From positions 124,001 to 188,000 of the forward strand of contig NZ_CP036515.1 of assembly GCF_004323635.1 (NCBI RefSeq): a DNA stretch of 64,000 nt. The letters are read 5' to 3'. Below the pieces are notes generated by a model. The model had not been told where the DNA came from, searched no databases, and was given only the letters and a program-made list of their open reading frames with translations. This DNA comes from Lichenihabitans psoromatis (lineage in GTDB: Bacteria > Pseudomonadota > Alphaproteobacteria > Rhizobiales > Beijerinckiaceae). Position numbers and translations under genes: made by a program. Every line of letters begins with the position of its first letter. Positions within the stretch are counted from its first letter, which is position 1. Shown here piece by piece: positions 32,938 to 41,771 of this stretch.

Positions 32938-33414
32938 GTGTCCACGTCCCACGTCAACTCTCATGAGCCGAAGGTGACCGGCGGCTGGCTGCATCGCGTC
33001 GAGGAACTCTGTGGCAAGCGGGGCCTCCAATTGACGGCCCTGCGCCGTCAGGTGACCGAAATCCTGGCCCGCGCGCCCGCCTCGCTGACCGCCTATGAAA
33101 TCATCGACGAACTCGGACGAGTCCAGGGCCGCCAAATTGGTCCGCCGACCGTCTATCGCACGCTCGATTTTCTGACCGAGAACGGTTTCGTCGTGAAGAT
33201 CGAGAGCCGCAACGCCTTCGCGCGCTGCGATTGCCCGGGGCATCATCATCATGGGGCTTTGCTGATCTGCTCCACCTGCGGGCGGACAGATGAAATCGAC
33301 AGCGACGCGCTCGATGGCGTGCTTCGGTCCGTCGCGACCGACAGCGGGTTCACGATCAAGCGCCAGATGGTCGAGCTCGAAGGGCTGTGCGACCGCTGCC
33401 GTCCGGCCGTTTAG
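32938..33414 (+). CDS. zur: Zinc uptake regulator, Fur family
   Basis: 158 aa from GTG. Winged helix (LTALRRQVTEILARAPASLT, AYEIIDELG, GPPTVYRTLDFLTENGFVVK) and a metal-binding domain with HHHH (102-105), CSTC (111-114) and CDRC (151-154). CDCP at 97-100 is also present. The adjacent divergent znu operon makes Zur, rather than Fur, the likely identity. It represses uptake when zinc is sufficient. Confidence 0.93.
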   Translation: MSTSHVNSHEPKVTGGWLHRVEELCGKRGLQLTALRRQVTEILARAPASLTAYEIIDELGRVQGRQIGPPTVYRTLDFLTENGFVVKIESRNAFARCDCPGHHHHGALLICSTCGRTDEIDSDALDGVLRSVATDSGFTIKRQMVELEGLCDRCRPAV

Positions 33415-33453
33415 GCTCGATCGCATCGCGCGACCGTCGAAGACCGGCCGATT

Positions 33454-34377
33454 TCACGGCACGTAGACCTCGATAGCGCGCGGCAGTACGCGAAACCGCG
33501 CCGGTGTCTTCGTGGTGATTTCACCATCGGTGTTGACCGACCGTTCGCGGCGGGTCCGAACGGTGATATCGGCGCTCGCCAAGGTGCGAACCTCTTTCCA
33601 CCGTCCCTGCCGGCCATGCCGCATCGAGGGCAGCACCAACATCAATTGCCAGAGCTTGCGGACCTCGAGGCTGTAGACATTCAGGCGGCCATCGTCGATT
33701 GCGGCGTCTTCGGACACCGTCATGCCCCCGCCGTAGTGCCGGCCGTTGCCGATCGCGAGATGGATGGTGCGGCCACGCTGGACGGTGCCTTCCTGCTCGA
33801 TCTCGATCGTGAAGGATCGCAGACGCTGGAGCGCGCGGACGCCCGCCACCAAATACCCTAACGTTCCCCATCGCTTTTTGGCATCTCGCGTCAGCGCGCG
33901 CGTCAGATCCACCCCGAACCCGATACTGGCCACGTTGAAGAACGGAACCTCATTGGCTTTGCCGATGTCGATCCGTTTGCTGTTGCCCGCCGCGATCACC
34001 TGAGCCGCTGCGACGGGATCGATCGGAAGTCCCAAGGTGCGAGCCAGATCGTTGGCGGTGCCGAGCGGGATGATGCCGAGTGGAAGACCCGTATGGAGCA
34101 GGCCGGGCAGCGCCGCGTTCAGCGTTCCATCGCCCCCGCCAAGCACCACGCGGTCGACCTCGCTCGCAAGAAGGCGGATCATGGCCGACACTTGAGACGC
34201 CTCTTCGCAGGCCTCCCGGCGGACCGGAATGCCAGCCGTTTTCAGGGCGTCATACACACGATCCGAGGCCGCCGCGCCATTTCGGCTTTTCGTGTTGACG
34301 ATCAACAAAGCCGGTTTTGTCAGATGGTCGCTGGCGCTGGACGATGTGGGTCCGCTCGTGTCGTCATGCTCGTTCAT
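33454..34377 (-). CDS. Diacylglycerol/lipid kinase family protein (YegS-like)
   Basis: 307 aa from the ATG before NEHDDTSG; a longer frame upstream is unlike the family. Catalytic blocks: LLIVNTKSRNG, VVLGGGDGTLNAALPGLL (GGDGT), PLGIIPLGTANDLARTLGLP, and FFNVASIGFGVDL. The family phosphorylates diacylglycerol or related lipids at the membrane surface. Faces zur convergently. Confidence 0.9.
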   Translation of the reverse strand: MNEHDDTSGPTSSSASDHLTKPALLIVNTKSRNGAAASDRVYDALKTAGIPVRREACEEASQVSAMIRLLASEVDRVVLGGGDGTLNAALPGLLHTGLPLGIIPLGTANDLARTLGLPIDPVAAAQVIAAGNSKRIDIGKANEVPFFNVASIGFGVDLTRALTRDAKKRWGTLGYLVAGVRALQRLRSFTIEIEQEGTVQRGRTIHLAIGNGRHYGGGMTVSEDAAIDDGRLNVYSLEVRKLWQLMLVLPSMRHGRQGRWKEVRTLASADITVRTRRERSVNTDGEITTKTPARFRVLPRAIEVYVP

Positions 34378-34661
34378 GGCTGCCGATCGGGGCTCGTGCG
34401 GAGCATATCGATCCGGATGGCCTTCCCCCGATCGCTGCGGCGGGTCTCGCTGGTCGACCCCAAACATAGCGTGAGCTTGTCAAGGATCGTCCTCTTCAAC
34501 CTGAGCGCCGCATCTACGAGGACTGGACCCTGTTCAAACATTGCCCGCTCTTTCCGTTGATCGCCCAGGTCAAACGTCCCGCTGTCGCATTAGCTGCATG
34601 CGAGAAGCCAGCGGCATTAACCGTGCAATGGTTTAGGCCGATTGTGCCGAACTCTGATGGC

Positions 34662-36869
34662 ATGCAACGCGTTCCCAGTGTAAGCTCACGCTTGATTTTA
34701 AGCTTTGACGATATTGATGCTTTTCAACCGCCTGGCATCGGTGAGGATGCGCGACTGATATCAGGACCTCGCCAAGTGACCAATTGCGCCGAGACGACGA
34801 TCGATATCGAGCGTGGTGTCGCGCTCCTCCGAACCTGCTTCGATCAAACCCGACAAGGCTTTCTGCTTCTCGACCAAAACAGAAACATTCTTGCTTTTAA
34901 CGAGCATTTTCAAACGCTCGTCGGATATCCGCAAGACGTTCTCCACGTCGGAACAGCAAGTCTTGCGCTGATCGACTCGGCATTCGAGCTCGGATATTAC
35001 CCAGGCCTGACGATCGACGAGGCGCGGTCGGGATGGGAGACCCGCTTCATCTCGCCTTTCGCGACCGAGCATCAACGAACCACCGCAAGTGGTAAAACGC
35101 TGTCCTTGTCCTGTATTCCGACCGAACAGAATGGTTGGTATATTATAACCTGTCGGGACATTTCGGAAGAACTCAACACACAGCGTGCTCTCGTGGCGCA
35201 AAACGATCGTTTCGACGCAGCGCTTAGCAATTCGCCACATGGGCTATGCATGTTCGACGAGCATAATCGGCTTATCCTCTGCAATCCGGCCTATCGGAAG
35301 CTTTACAATCTTCCCGAGGACCTTCTTCGTCCCGGTACGGCGCTGCAAGACATTCTCGCGTATCGCGCCACGATCAATAGCGGGCCTCGCAGCCTGCAGA
35401 CCTATTTCGATGTCACGATGGCGGCGCAAACGCGCGGCGAGGCCGCCAGCACCCGCGTCGAACTGCAGGATGGTCGCACTATCCGCATCACGCATAACCC
35501 CATGCCGCACGGCGGCTACGTCGCCTCGCATGAGGACGTAACAGCTGCGATGGGCTCGGAGGCTCGCATTCGCTATCTGGCGAACCACGACAGCCTGACC
35601 GGCTTACCGAACCGGATCGCTTTGCGAGAGCGTCTCGAGGACGCCATGGGAGACGTGCGGCGCGGCGAGAAACTTGCGGTTCTATACCTCGATCTCGATG
35701 CGTTCAAAACCGTGAACGACACCCTGGGTCATCCGGTCGGCGATCGGGTCTTGATCGAGGTGACGACACGCTTGAAGCGCTGTTTGCGGGACGTCGACTT
35801 CGTCAGCCGCATCGGTGGCGACGAGTTCATCGTGCTTCAATTCGGATCGAGCACGGCCGAGCAGGCGACCGTGTTGGCGCTTCGCCTGATCGACGCGGTC
35901 TCCAACCCCTATGATATCGACGGACATCAAATCGTGATCGGCGTGTGTATCGGCGTTGCGTTCTGTCCGGCGCACGGTTTGACAAGCGAAGCCGTCATCA
36001 AAAACGCCGATCTCGCGCTGTATCGAGCGAAATCGGGCGGTCGCAATACGTTCCGGCTGTTCGAACATGCGATGGACATCCCGGTCCAATTGCGCCGCCA
36101 ATTCGAAATCGATCTCAGAGCCGGCATCGCGAATGAAGCGTTCGAGCTTTACTATCAACCGTTGATCGAGATCGAGACCGGCGTCATCAAGAGCTTCGAA
36201 GCGTTAATTCGATGGAAGCATCCCGAACGCGGTTTGCTCTCCCCGATCGATTTCATCCCCCTGGCGGAAGAATCCGGCCTGATCGTTCCGCTCGGCGAAT
36301 GGATTATTCGACGAGCCTGTCTCGATGCCGCCGCCTGGCCTGCGGAGATCGGTGTGGCGGTCAATCTATCGCCGGTTCAGTTCAAAGCCGGAAATCTGTT
36401 GCGGGTCGTCCGGGCGGCGCTCGCGGATTCGGGCCTTCCACCAACGCGTCTTGAGGTCGAAATCACAGAATCGGTGCTGCTGGTCGATAACGAGGTCACG
36501 GCCGCCTTGCTGCATGAATTTCACAATGTCGGGATCCGCATCGCGCTGGATGATTTCGGCACCGGCTATTCGTCCCTGAGTTACTTGCGGTCGTTCCCGT
36601 TCGACAAGATCAAGATCGACAAATCCTTCATCCGCGAACTCGGCGAGCGGCAAGACTGTGCCGCCATCGTCAAGGCGATCGCCGATCTCGGTTTGGCGCT
36701 CGGAATGGTGATCACGGCCGAGGGCGTCGAAACCGCCGAACAATTGAGCCTCGTTCGCCGGCAGGGTTGCGGCGAGGCTCAGGGCTACCTCTTCAATCGC
36801 CCCCGCCCTATAGCCGATATGCCTGCCATGCTCCGCATGGACGGCAGTTGGCGCGACGGCGTATCGTAA
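34662..36869 (+). CDS. PAS-GGDEF-EAL cyclic-di-GMP regulator
   Basis: 735 aa from ATG; a TTG at 34,557 would add 35 residues. Two PAS-type regions (RQGFLLLDQNRNILAFNEHF, and SPHGLCMFDEHNRLILCN) precede the GGDEF domain (RIGGDEFIVL with RDVD I-site five residues before). A complete EAL domain follows: SFEALIRW, EITES, LDDFGTGYSSL, KIDKSFI and TAEGVETAEQ. It can therefore both make and hydrolyse c-di-GMP. No transmembrane helix in this frame. Confidence 0.93.
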   Translation: MQRVPSVSSRLILSFDDIDAFQPPGIGEDARLISGPRQVTNCAETTIDIERGVALLRTCFDQTRQGFLLLDQNRNILAFNEHFQTLVGYPQDVLHVGTASLALIDSAFELGYYPGLTIDEARSGWETRFISPFATEHQRTTASGKTLSLSCIPTEQNGWYIITCRDISEELNTQRALVAQNDRFDAALSNSPHGLCMFDEHNRLILCNPAYRKLYNLPEDLLRPGTALQDILAYRATINSGPRSLQTYFDVTMAAQTRGEAASTRVELQDGRTIRITHNPMPHGGYVASHEDVTAAMGSEARIRYLANHDSLTGLPNRIALRERLEDAMGDVRRGEKLAVLYLDLDAFKTVNDTLGHPVGDRVLIEVTTRLKRCLRDVDFVSRIGGDEFIVLQFGSSTAEQATVLALRLIDAVSNPYDIDGHQIVIGVCIGVAFCPAHGLTSEAVIKNADLALYRAKSGGRNTFRLFEHAMDIPVQLRRQFEIDLRAGIANEAFELYYQPLIEIETGVIKSFEALIRWKHPERGLLSPIDFIPLAEESGLIVPLGEWIIRRACLDAAAWPAEIGVAVNLSPVQFKAGNLLRVVRAALADSGLPPTRLEVEITESVLLVDNEVTAALLHEFHNVGIRIALDDFGTGYSSLSYLRSFPFDKIKIDKSFIRELGERQDCAAIVKAIADLGLALGMVITAEGVETAEQLSLVRRQGCGEAQGYLFNRPRPIADMPAMLRMDGSWRDGVS

Positions 36870-36908
36870 TGTCCTGGTTTCGTGCCGCTGGTTGAATGCA
36901 CGAGGCGA

Positions 36909-38792
36909 TCAACTCTTCTTGCTGGCCGTCCCAACCGTCGAGGCCTTGATCAGCACATCGATCCGGTCGCGCCGTCGCGCGAAGGTCGCCAGAGCCTCGC
37001 CTTCGAGAATGCGGCCGGCCGAGAGCTTGATGCGAAGCGGATCGACATTGTGGTCGTTGATCTTTACTTCGTAATAAAGATGCGGTCCGGTCGAGAGGCC
37101 GGTCGAGCCGATATAGGCGATCGTTTCTCCCTGCCGCACCCGCGTGCCGACCCGGATGCCGCGCGGATATCCAGAAACATGCGAGTAGGTGGTCTCGTAG
37201 CCGAGATCGTGCCGCACGCGAATATATTTTCCGTAGCCGCCCTCGTAATCGATCTTCTCGACGACCCCTGCCCCGGCAGCAACGACGGGTGACCCATAAG
37301 GGGCCGCATAATCGACGCCCTGGTGAAACCGGCGGTCCCCCAGGATCGGATGCGTGCGCCAGCCGAAGCCGTCGCCGAGCCGTCCGTTGGCGACCGGCTT
37401 TCGCAGCAGAAATTTGGTCACGGAATGGCCATCGCGGTCGTAATAATCGACACTGCCATCGTCGGATGTCTCGAACCGATAGAAGCGATGCGTCTCGCCA
37501 TCGATCGTCAGGCCGGTGAAATCCAGCACTGGATCGGTGTCCGGATCGGGCTTGTCGACGCTGTAGAGAAATTCGGCCGTATCGTCCGACGAGACCGGAA
37601 CTCCCAGATCCGTATAGGCGCTCGATAGCCGCACCAGCTCATCGACCAAAGGCTGATCGGCGATATTGTGGCGCGATAACGCATAGAGACTGTCGCGCAC
37701 GGATCCTTGGTCGGCGCCATCGTCGTCAGCGGCTTGAGGGTCCGTCTTGAACGCCACGGAGCGGATGCCGGGCGCAGCTTGGATCGGCACGGCGACACGC
37801 TCGTAATGGCCCGCATCCGACAGGGCCGCCTCGCCCACAGAGCCATCCGTGCGCTCGATCCGGATCGTCACGGGCCGCGCGGAGCTCGGCTGCGCGGTCG
37901 CCGCATTCTGGCGGATCACGATCGTTTCGCCGCCAACCAACACCATGCGGCTGAGGCCAGGCGGAGCGACGGCGGTCGCGATATCGGCCGCGTCGGTCTG
38001 CGACAAGCCGAGCAGCAAGAGCATCGGTTCGATCCGGTCGCCGCGTTGCGCCAAGATCACGCGATCGGGGTCGTCCGGCAGGTGGCGGGTCCCCACGATC
38101 GTGGTCACGTTCAGCGGCGTGCCGCGCGGACCCGTGTCGAGATCGAACCGCGCCTTGGCCGCATAGGCCGAGACGCCGACCGGTGTCGTGCGCGCCAGCC
38201 CCCCCATCAGAATTTCGGGCGGCAGGCTCGGAGCCGACGGCTCGGGGAGCGCCGCCATCGGGGTTGCGGGCTTGGGGCCCGGCGCTCCAACTTCGGTTGG
38301 GGCGTTCTTGCCGAGATGCGCCACGAGATAGGTGAACGGCACCACGGCCGAGCCCGAGGACCGGACCTGCTCGACGTGGACCTGCACGTTCCGCGAGGTC
38401 GGGGCGGGCGCGGCGGCGGTCGAGAGGCGGTTGCCACGGCCGAGCCCCTCGCCGGGCGCCAACTGGGCATCGGCCGAAACCGCGATCGTCGGCGCATAGG
38501 CTTTGGCCGTGCCACGCAGCGCGGCATGGAGAACCCCGAGCAGCAGGGAGGCGGATGCGATGGCGATGAGGCTCGTCGCCACCAACCAACGGATATTGAC
38601 CGAGCGTCGATCGTGACGCGGATCCCAGCGCTCGCGCGCGGAAATCGGCGGCGTTCGATCGACAGGCGCCAGAAAGCGCGGAGACGACGCATGGGACGAG
38701 ACGACGGCGCTCAAGAGATCGCGATGCTCCGCGATGCACGATCCCGTGTTCGGCTGACCGATACGGGCTGATGCCCCGGCAAGATGATGCAA
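36909..38792 (-). CDS. M23-family (LytM) peptidase with N-terminal membrane anchor
   Basis: 627 aa. One membrane helix near residue 70 (WLVATSLIAIASASLLLGVL), a long extended region, then the C-terminal LytM domain: FGWRTHPILGDRRFHQGVDYA contains HxxxD zinc ligands, YSHVSGYP the third His region, and GPHLYYEVKIN. In the classical HxH motif the second His binds zinc; here it is Tyr (HLYYE), so the domain may be inactive, acting as a regulator of amidases. The family trims peptidoglycan or activates those that do. Start could be an internal ATG. Confidence 0.9.
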   Translation of the reverse strand: MHHLAGASARIGQPNTGSCIAEHRDLLSAVVSSHASSPRFLAPVDRTPPISARERWDPRHDRRSVNIRWLVATSLIAIASASLLLGVLHAALRGTAKAYAPTIAVSADAQLAPGEGLGRGNRLSTAAAPAPTSRNVQVHVEQVRSSGSAVVPFTYLVAHLGKNAPTEVGAPGPKPATPMAALPEPSAPSLPPEILMGGLARTTPVGVSAYAAKARFDLDTGPRGTPLNVTTIVGTRHLPDDPDRVILAQRGDRIEPMLLLLGLSQTDAADIATAVAPPGLSRMVLVGGETIVIRQNAATAQPSSARPVTIRIERTDGSVGEAALSDAGHYERVAVPIQAAPGIRSVAFKTDPQAADDDGADQGSVRDSLYALSRHNIADQPLVDELVRLSSAYTDLGVPVSSDDTAEFLYSVDKPDPDTDPVLDFTGLTIDGETHRFYRFETSDDGSVDYYDRDGHSVTKFLLRKPVANGRLGDGFGWRTHPILGDRRFHQGVDYAAPYGSPVVAAGAGVVEKIDYEGGYGKYIRVRHDLGYETTYSHVSGYPRGIRVGTRVRQGETIAYIGSTGLSTGPHLYYEVKINDHNVDPLRIKLSAGRILEGEALATFARRRDRIDVLIKASTVGTASKKS

Positions 38793-39002
38793 TCCGACAT
38801 GTCGGCTCTTGGGTGATCCGTCGATCCGTCTACGCTGTGTGGCCCAAGCTTGACCTCAGCGCGGCAGGAAGCGGACGATATTGGGGCGCGTGGGCCGACG
38901 CAATCCCGCGCGCCCGCTGCAGGGCTGCCTTGCCGTGACAGCGCCGTCACCCTGGGATAGGACAGCGCCTCGCTTCGCCCCGGCGCGGCTTGTCGCAGCT
39001 TG

Positions 39003-39641
39003 ATGACCATGACCTATTCGGTAAAAGAGATTTTCTACACGCTTCAAGGCGAAGGCCAGAACGCCGGCCGCGCTGCGGTTTTCTGTCGCTTTGCCGGCTG
39101 TAATCTGTGGACGGGCCGCGAGGCCGACCGCGCCACGGCGGTTTGCACGTTCTGCGATACCGATTTCGTGGGCACCGACGGAACGGGCGGTGGCAAGTTT
39201 CCCGACGCCTCGAGCCTCGCGGACGCCATCGCCACGGCTTGGGGTGCGGGGCGGGAGCGCCGGCTCGTCGTGCTGACCGGCGGCGAGCCTTTGCTGCAGG
39301 TTGACGAGCCGTTGATCGCCGCCCTCCACGCGGCTGACTTCGAGATCGCTGTGGAAACCAACGGCACCCTTGCGGCCCCGGACGGGATCGACTGGATCTG
39401 CGTCAGCCCCAAAGCCGATGCGCCCGTGCGGCTCGCTCAGGGAGACGAGCTGAAGCTCGTCTACCCGCAAATCGGGCAGGAGCCGGAGCGTTTCGCCGCG
39501 CTCGACTTTCGGCACTTCCTGCTGCAACCGATGGATGGCCCGAACCAAGCCGCCAATACGGCCAGCGCGGTCGATTATTGCATGGCCCATCCGCAATGGC
39601 GGTTAAGCTTGCAGACCCATAAGTTCCTCGGCATCCGGTAG
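39003..39641 (+). CDS. queE: 7-carboxy-7-deazaguanine synthase
   Basis: 212 aa. Radical SAM enzyme making the preQ0 precursor from 6-carboxytetrahydropterin for queuosine tRNA modification. [20 protein letters not shown] is the family start. Its cluster uses Cys33 (GCNLWTG), Cys48 and Cys51 (CTFC), the C-x14-C-x2-C pattern specific for Que[10 protein letters not shown] and VETNGT are SAM-binding. ATG 39,009 is an alternative start. Followed five bases later by queC. Confidence 0.95.
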   Translation: MTMTYSVKEIFYTLQGEGQNAGRAAVFCRFAGCNLWTGREADRATAVCTFCDTDFVGTDGTGGGKFPDASSLADAIATAWGAGRERRLVVLTGGEPLLQVDEPLIAALHAADFEIAVETNGTLAAPDGIDWICVSPKADAPVRLAQGDELKLVYPQIGQEPERFAALDFRHFLLQPMDGPNQAANTASAVDYCMAHPQWRLSLQTHKFLGIR

Positions 39642-39646
39642 ATCGC

Positions 39647-40348
39647 ATGGCTGAACACGCTCTCGTTCTCTTCTCCGGCGGGCAGGATTCGACCACCTGC
39701 TTGGCCTGGGCGCTGGACCGTTTCGATCATGTCGAGACGATCGGCTTCGATTATGGCCAGCGTCACCGCATCGAACTCGACGTGCGAGCGCCCGTGCTCG
39801 ACGCGCTGCGGCTGCGCTTCCCGGTCTGGGGCGAGAAACTCGGCCAGGATCACATGATCGATCTCGCGGTGCTCGGGCAGGTCAGCGACACCGCTTTGAC
39901 GCGCGACGTCGACATGGCGATGCAGACAAACGGCCTGCCCAACACCTTCGTGCCCGGCCGCAACCTCATGTTTCTGACCTTCGCTGCGGCGGTGGCCTAC
40001 CGGCGCGGCGCCAAGCACCTCGTGACCGGCGTCTGCGAGACAGATTATTCCGGTTATCCCGACTGCCGCGACGACACGATGAAAGCCATGCAACTTGCGC
40101 TCAACCTAGGCATGGAGAGCCGGTTCGTCGTCCACACACCGCTGATGTGGATCGACAAGGCCGCCACCTGGGCGACGGCGCGGGATCTCGGCGGCGAGCC
40201 GTTGGTCGATCTCGTCCGCACCGAAAGCCACACCTGTTACGCGGGCGATCGCACCCATTGGCACGATTGGGGCTTCGGCTGCGGCCATTGTCCCGCCTGC
40301 GACCTGCGCGCCAAGGGATGGGACAAGTTTCGGATCGAGGCGGTTTAA
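39647..40348 (+). CDS. queC: 7-cyano-7-deazaguanine synthase
   Basis: 233 aa. ATP-PPase (adenine-nucleotide hydrolase) with [18 protein letters not shown] (SGGQDSTT at 10-17), [29 protein letters not shown]-terminal zinc site uses four Cys: CYAGDR, then CGHCPAC. It converts carboxydeazaguanine to preQ0. Paired with queE; queD and tgt are not in the window. Confidence 0.97.
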   Translation: MAEHALVLFSGGQDSTTCLAWALDRFDHVETIGFDYGQRHRIELDVRAPVLDALRLRFPVWGEKLGQDHMIDLAVLGQVSDTALTRDVDMAMQTNGLPNTFVPGRNLMFLTFAAAVAYRRGAKHLVTGVCETDYSGYPDCRDDTMKAMQLALNLGMESRFVVHTPLMWIDKAATWATARDLGGEPLVDLVRTESHTCYAGDRTHWHDWGFGCGHCPACDLRAKGWDKFRIEAV

Positions 40349-40359
40349 GCCGCCTCGAT
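40334..40359. terminator. Hairpin between convergent genes
   Basis: ATCGAGGCGG pairs perfectly with CCGCCTCGAT across TTTAAG, a 10-bp stem spanning the queC stop. No T run on either side, so if it terminates it does so weakly or with Rho; the convergent gene ends 10 bp away. Confidence 0.5.
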
Positions 40360-40369
40360 CAAGGGTGGC

Positions 40370-40741
40370 TCAATTCTTCGGCGTTGCCGGCGGCGTCACG
40401 TTCGGCGTTGCCTGTGCGGCCGTGGTCGCAGGGGCCGGGATCTCGGTGATTGATGTCATGGAGTCCGGTCCGATCATCATCTCGACAGGGTCGCCCTTCT
40501 TATTGACGGCCTGCACCACGAAAGAGGATGGCATGACTTTGACGTTGGTATACCCACTCTTGGTCAATTGATCCTGGATCTGCTGTCTCATGCTCATCTG
40601 CGGCATGGCGGCCTGATCATCGGCCTTCATGGCCTGGGAATTGGCCTTCACCGGCCCGGCATCCACACCGGCCGCCTGCGCCGATAGACCACCGGCCAGC
40701 AACAGCAACGCCGCACCCGCGCTCATCATAATCTTGTTCAT
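40370..40741 (-). CDS. Secreted PepSY-like small protein
   Basis: 123 aa from ATG. Signal peptide AGAALLLLAGGLSAQA. The core MRQQIQDQLTKSGYTNVKV, SFVVQAVNKKGDPVEMMI, DSMTSITEI resembles a PepSY/BON-like periplasmic module, with a Pro/Thr tail. Probable periplasmic or surface role; no target known. Confidence 0.7.
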   Translation of the reverse strand: MNKIMMSAGAALLLLAGGLSAQAAGVDAGPVKANSQAMKADDQAAMPQMSMRQQIQDQLTKSGYTNVKVMPSSFVVQAVNKKGDPVEMMIGPDSMTSITEIPAPATTAAQATPNVTPPATPKN

Positions 40742-41056
40742 GTCTGTCTCCCGTTCGTTTGTCCCCTCGGATTGTAAACGGCGAGCGCGGACGACAGTTC
40801 TGCGTTCAAACATTAAAGGTTGGAGAGATTCAGACATGACGTTGCTGAGGTTGAGCTTGCATTAGCGTAGCTATAGTCACCTCGATCAAAGGCTCGCCGG
40901 AGATGACTTATGTCTGTCTTGTGTCGTCAACAGCCGATCTGATCCAATAACGAGCGCGACGCGTCGTGAATGATCAGTGGTGGCCCTATCAGATTGACAT
41001 CACCAGTTGGAGAAACCTGTCTTGATTCAGACTAATGGATGGTCCATTTTCGTTGA
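40742..41056. other. Intergenic stretch between divergent genes
   Basis: About 315 bp with no supported ORF; contains the promoters of the PepSY-like gene and the Phd/VapC pair. No repeat or riboswitch recognised. Confidence 0.4.
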
Positions 41057-41350
41057 ATGACAGTGCCGATCTCCGAGGCAAAGGCTCAGTTGACCGAACT
41101 CGTCCGGCGTGCCGAAGCCGGTGACGACATTGTCCTGACCCGACATGGCCACTCTGCTGTTCGCCTGGTTCCAATTCGGACCGTTCCAGACAGGATGTCG
41201 CGACGCGCCTTGCTGGACGACGTGACGGCAGCAGGCGCCGCCAAAGCATCGTCCGGCGTCGGGGCAGCGCGAATGACCTCTATGGCCCGGACGGCCTACC
41301 AGGTTGATTGCAGTCGACACCTCCGCCCTGATGGCTATCGTGCTCGATGA
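41057..41350 (+). CDS. Phd/YefM-family antitoxin, C-terminus apparently frameshifted
   Basis: 97 aa as read. The DNA-binding half is normal (VPISEAKAQLTELVRRAEAG, DDIVLTRHGHSAVRLVPI). The end as read is MTSMARTAYQVDC and overlaps the toxin by 47 bp. Shifting one base near 41,275 gives SANDLYGPDGLPG-stop, the usual neutralising tail of this family, ending exactly at the toxin's TTG (TTGA). So a one-base deletion (or a sequence error) has replaced the tail. Toxin neutralisation may be impaired. Confidence 0.75.
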   Translation: MTVPISEAKAQLTELVRRAEAGDDIVLTRHGHSAVRLVPIRTVPDRMSRRALLDDVTAAGAAKASSGVGAARMTSMARTAYQVDCSRHLRPDGYRAR

Positions 41351-41687
41351 ACCGCAAGCGGACGCCTGCATATCGGCACTCGATCGCGATTTGGATTGTG
41401 TTATTTCGGCCGGGACGGTCTCAGAAGCCTTGATCGTGGCGGGCCGTCATAACGTCAAAGCCGAAGTCGCCCGCCTGATCGACGGGCTCGGAATGGAAGG
41501 TGTGGCCGTGACGCACGAGACCGCTCGTCGGGTTGCGGACGCCTATGCCGTGTGGGACACAGGCATCCACCCAGCCGGGCTGAACTTCGGCGATTGTTTT
41601 GCTTATGTGATGGCGAAAGAGCGAAATTGCCCTCTGCTCTTCGTCGGGGACGACTTCACGAAGACGGATGTGGAAAGAGCCGCTTAG
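41304..41687 (+). CDS. vapC: PIN-domain toxin (VapC family)
   Basis: 127 aa from TTG. PIN nuclease with Asp5 in AVDTSALMAIVL, Glu in AGTVSEALIVAG, Asp in LNFGDCFAYVMAKERNCPLLF, and Asp in GDDFTKTD. VapC toxins cleave tRNA or rRNA. Neighbour of the Phd-type antitoxin; if that antitoxin is truly broken, either the toxin is inactive or another antitoxin compensates. Confidence 0.88.
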   Translation: MIAVDTSALMAIVLDEPQADACISALDRDLDCVISAGTVSEALIVAGRHNVKAEVARLIDGLGMEGVAVTHETARRVADAYAVWDTGIHPAGLNFGDCFAYVMAKERNCPLLFVGDDFTKTDVERAA

Positions 41688-41771
41688 AAGGATCGAGACC
41701 TTTTTCGGCGAGAAGCCTCGTGGCGGACGGACCGTCCCGATCAAGCCGCTCGTCCTAGGGCGCGACTAACC

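Noticed and set aside
37707..38771. 354-aa plus-strand frame opposite the M23 peptidase
   Set aside because: Arg/Gly/His-rich antisense frame without domain features.
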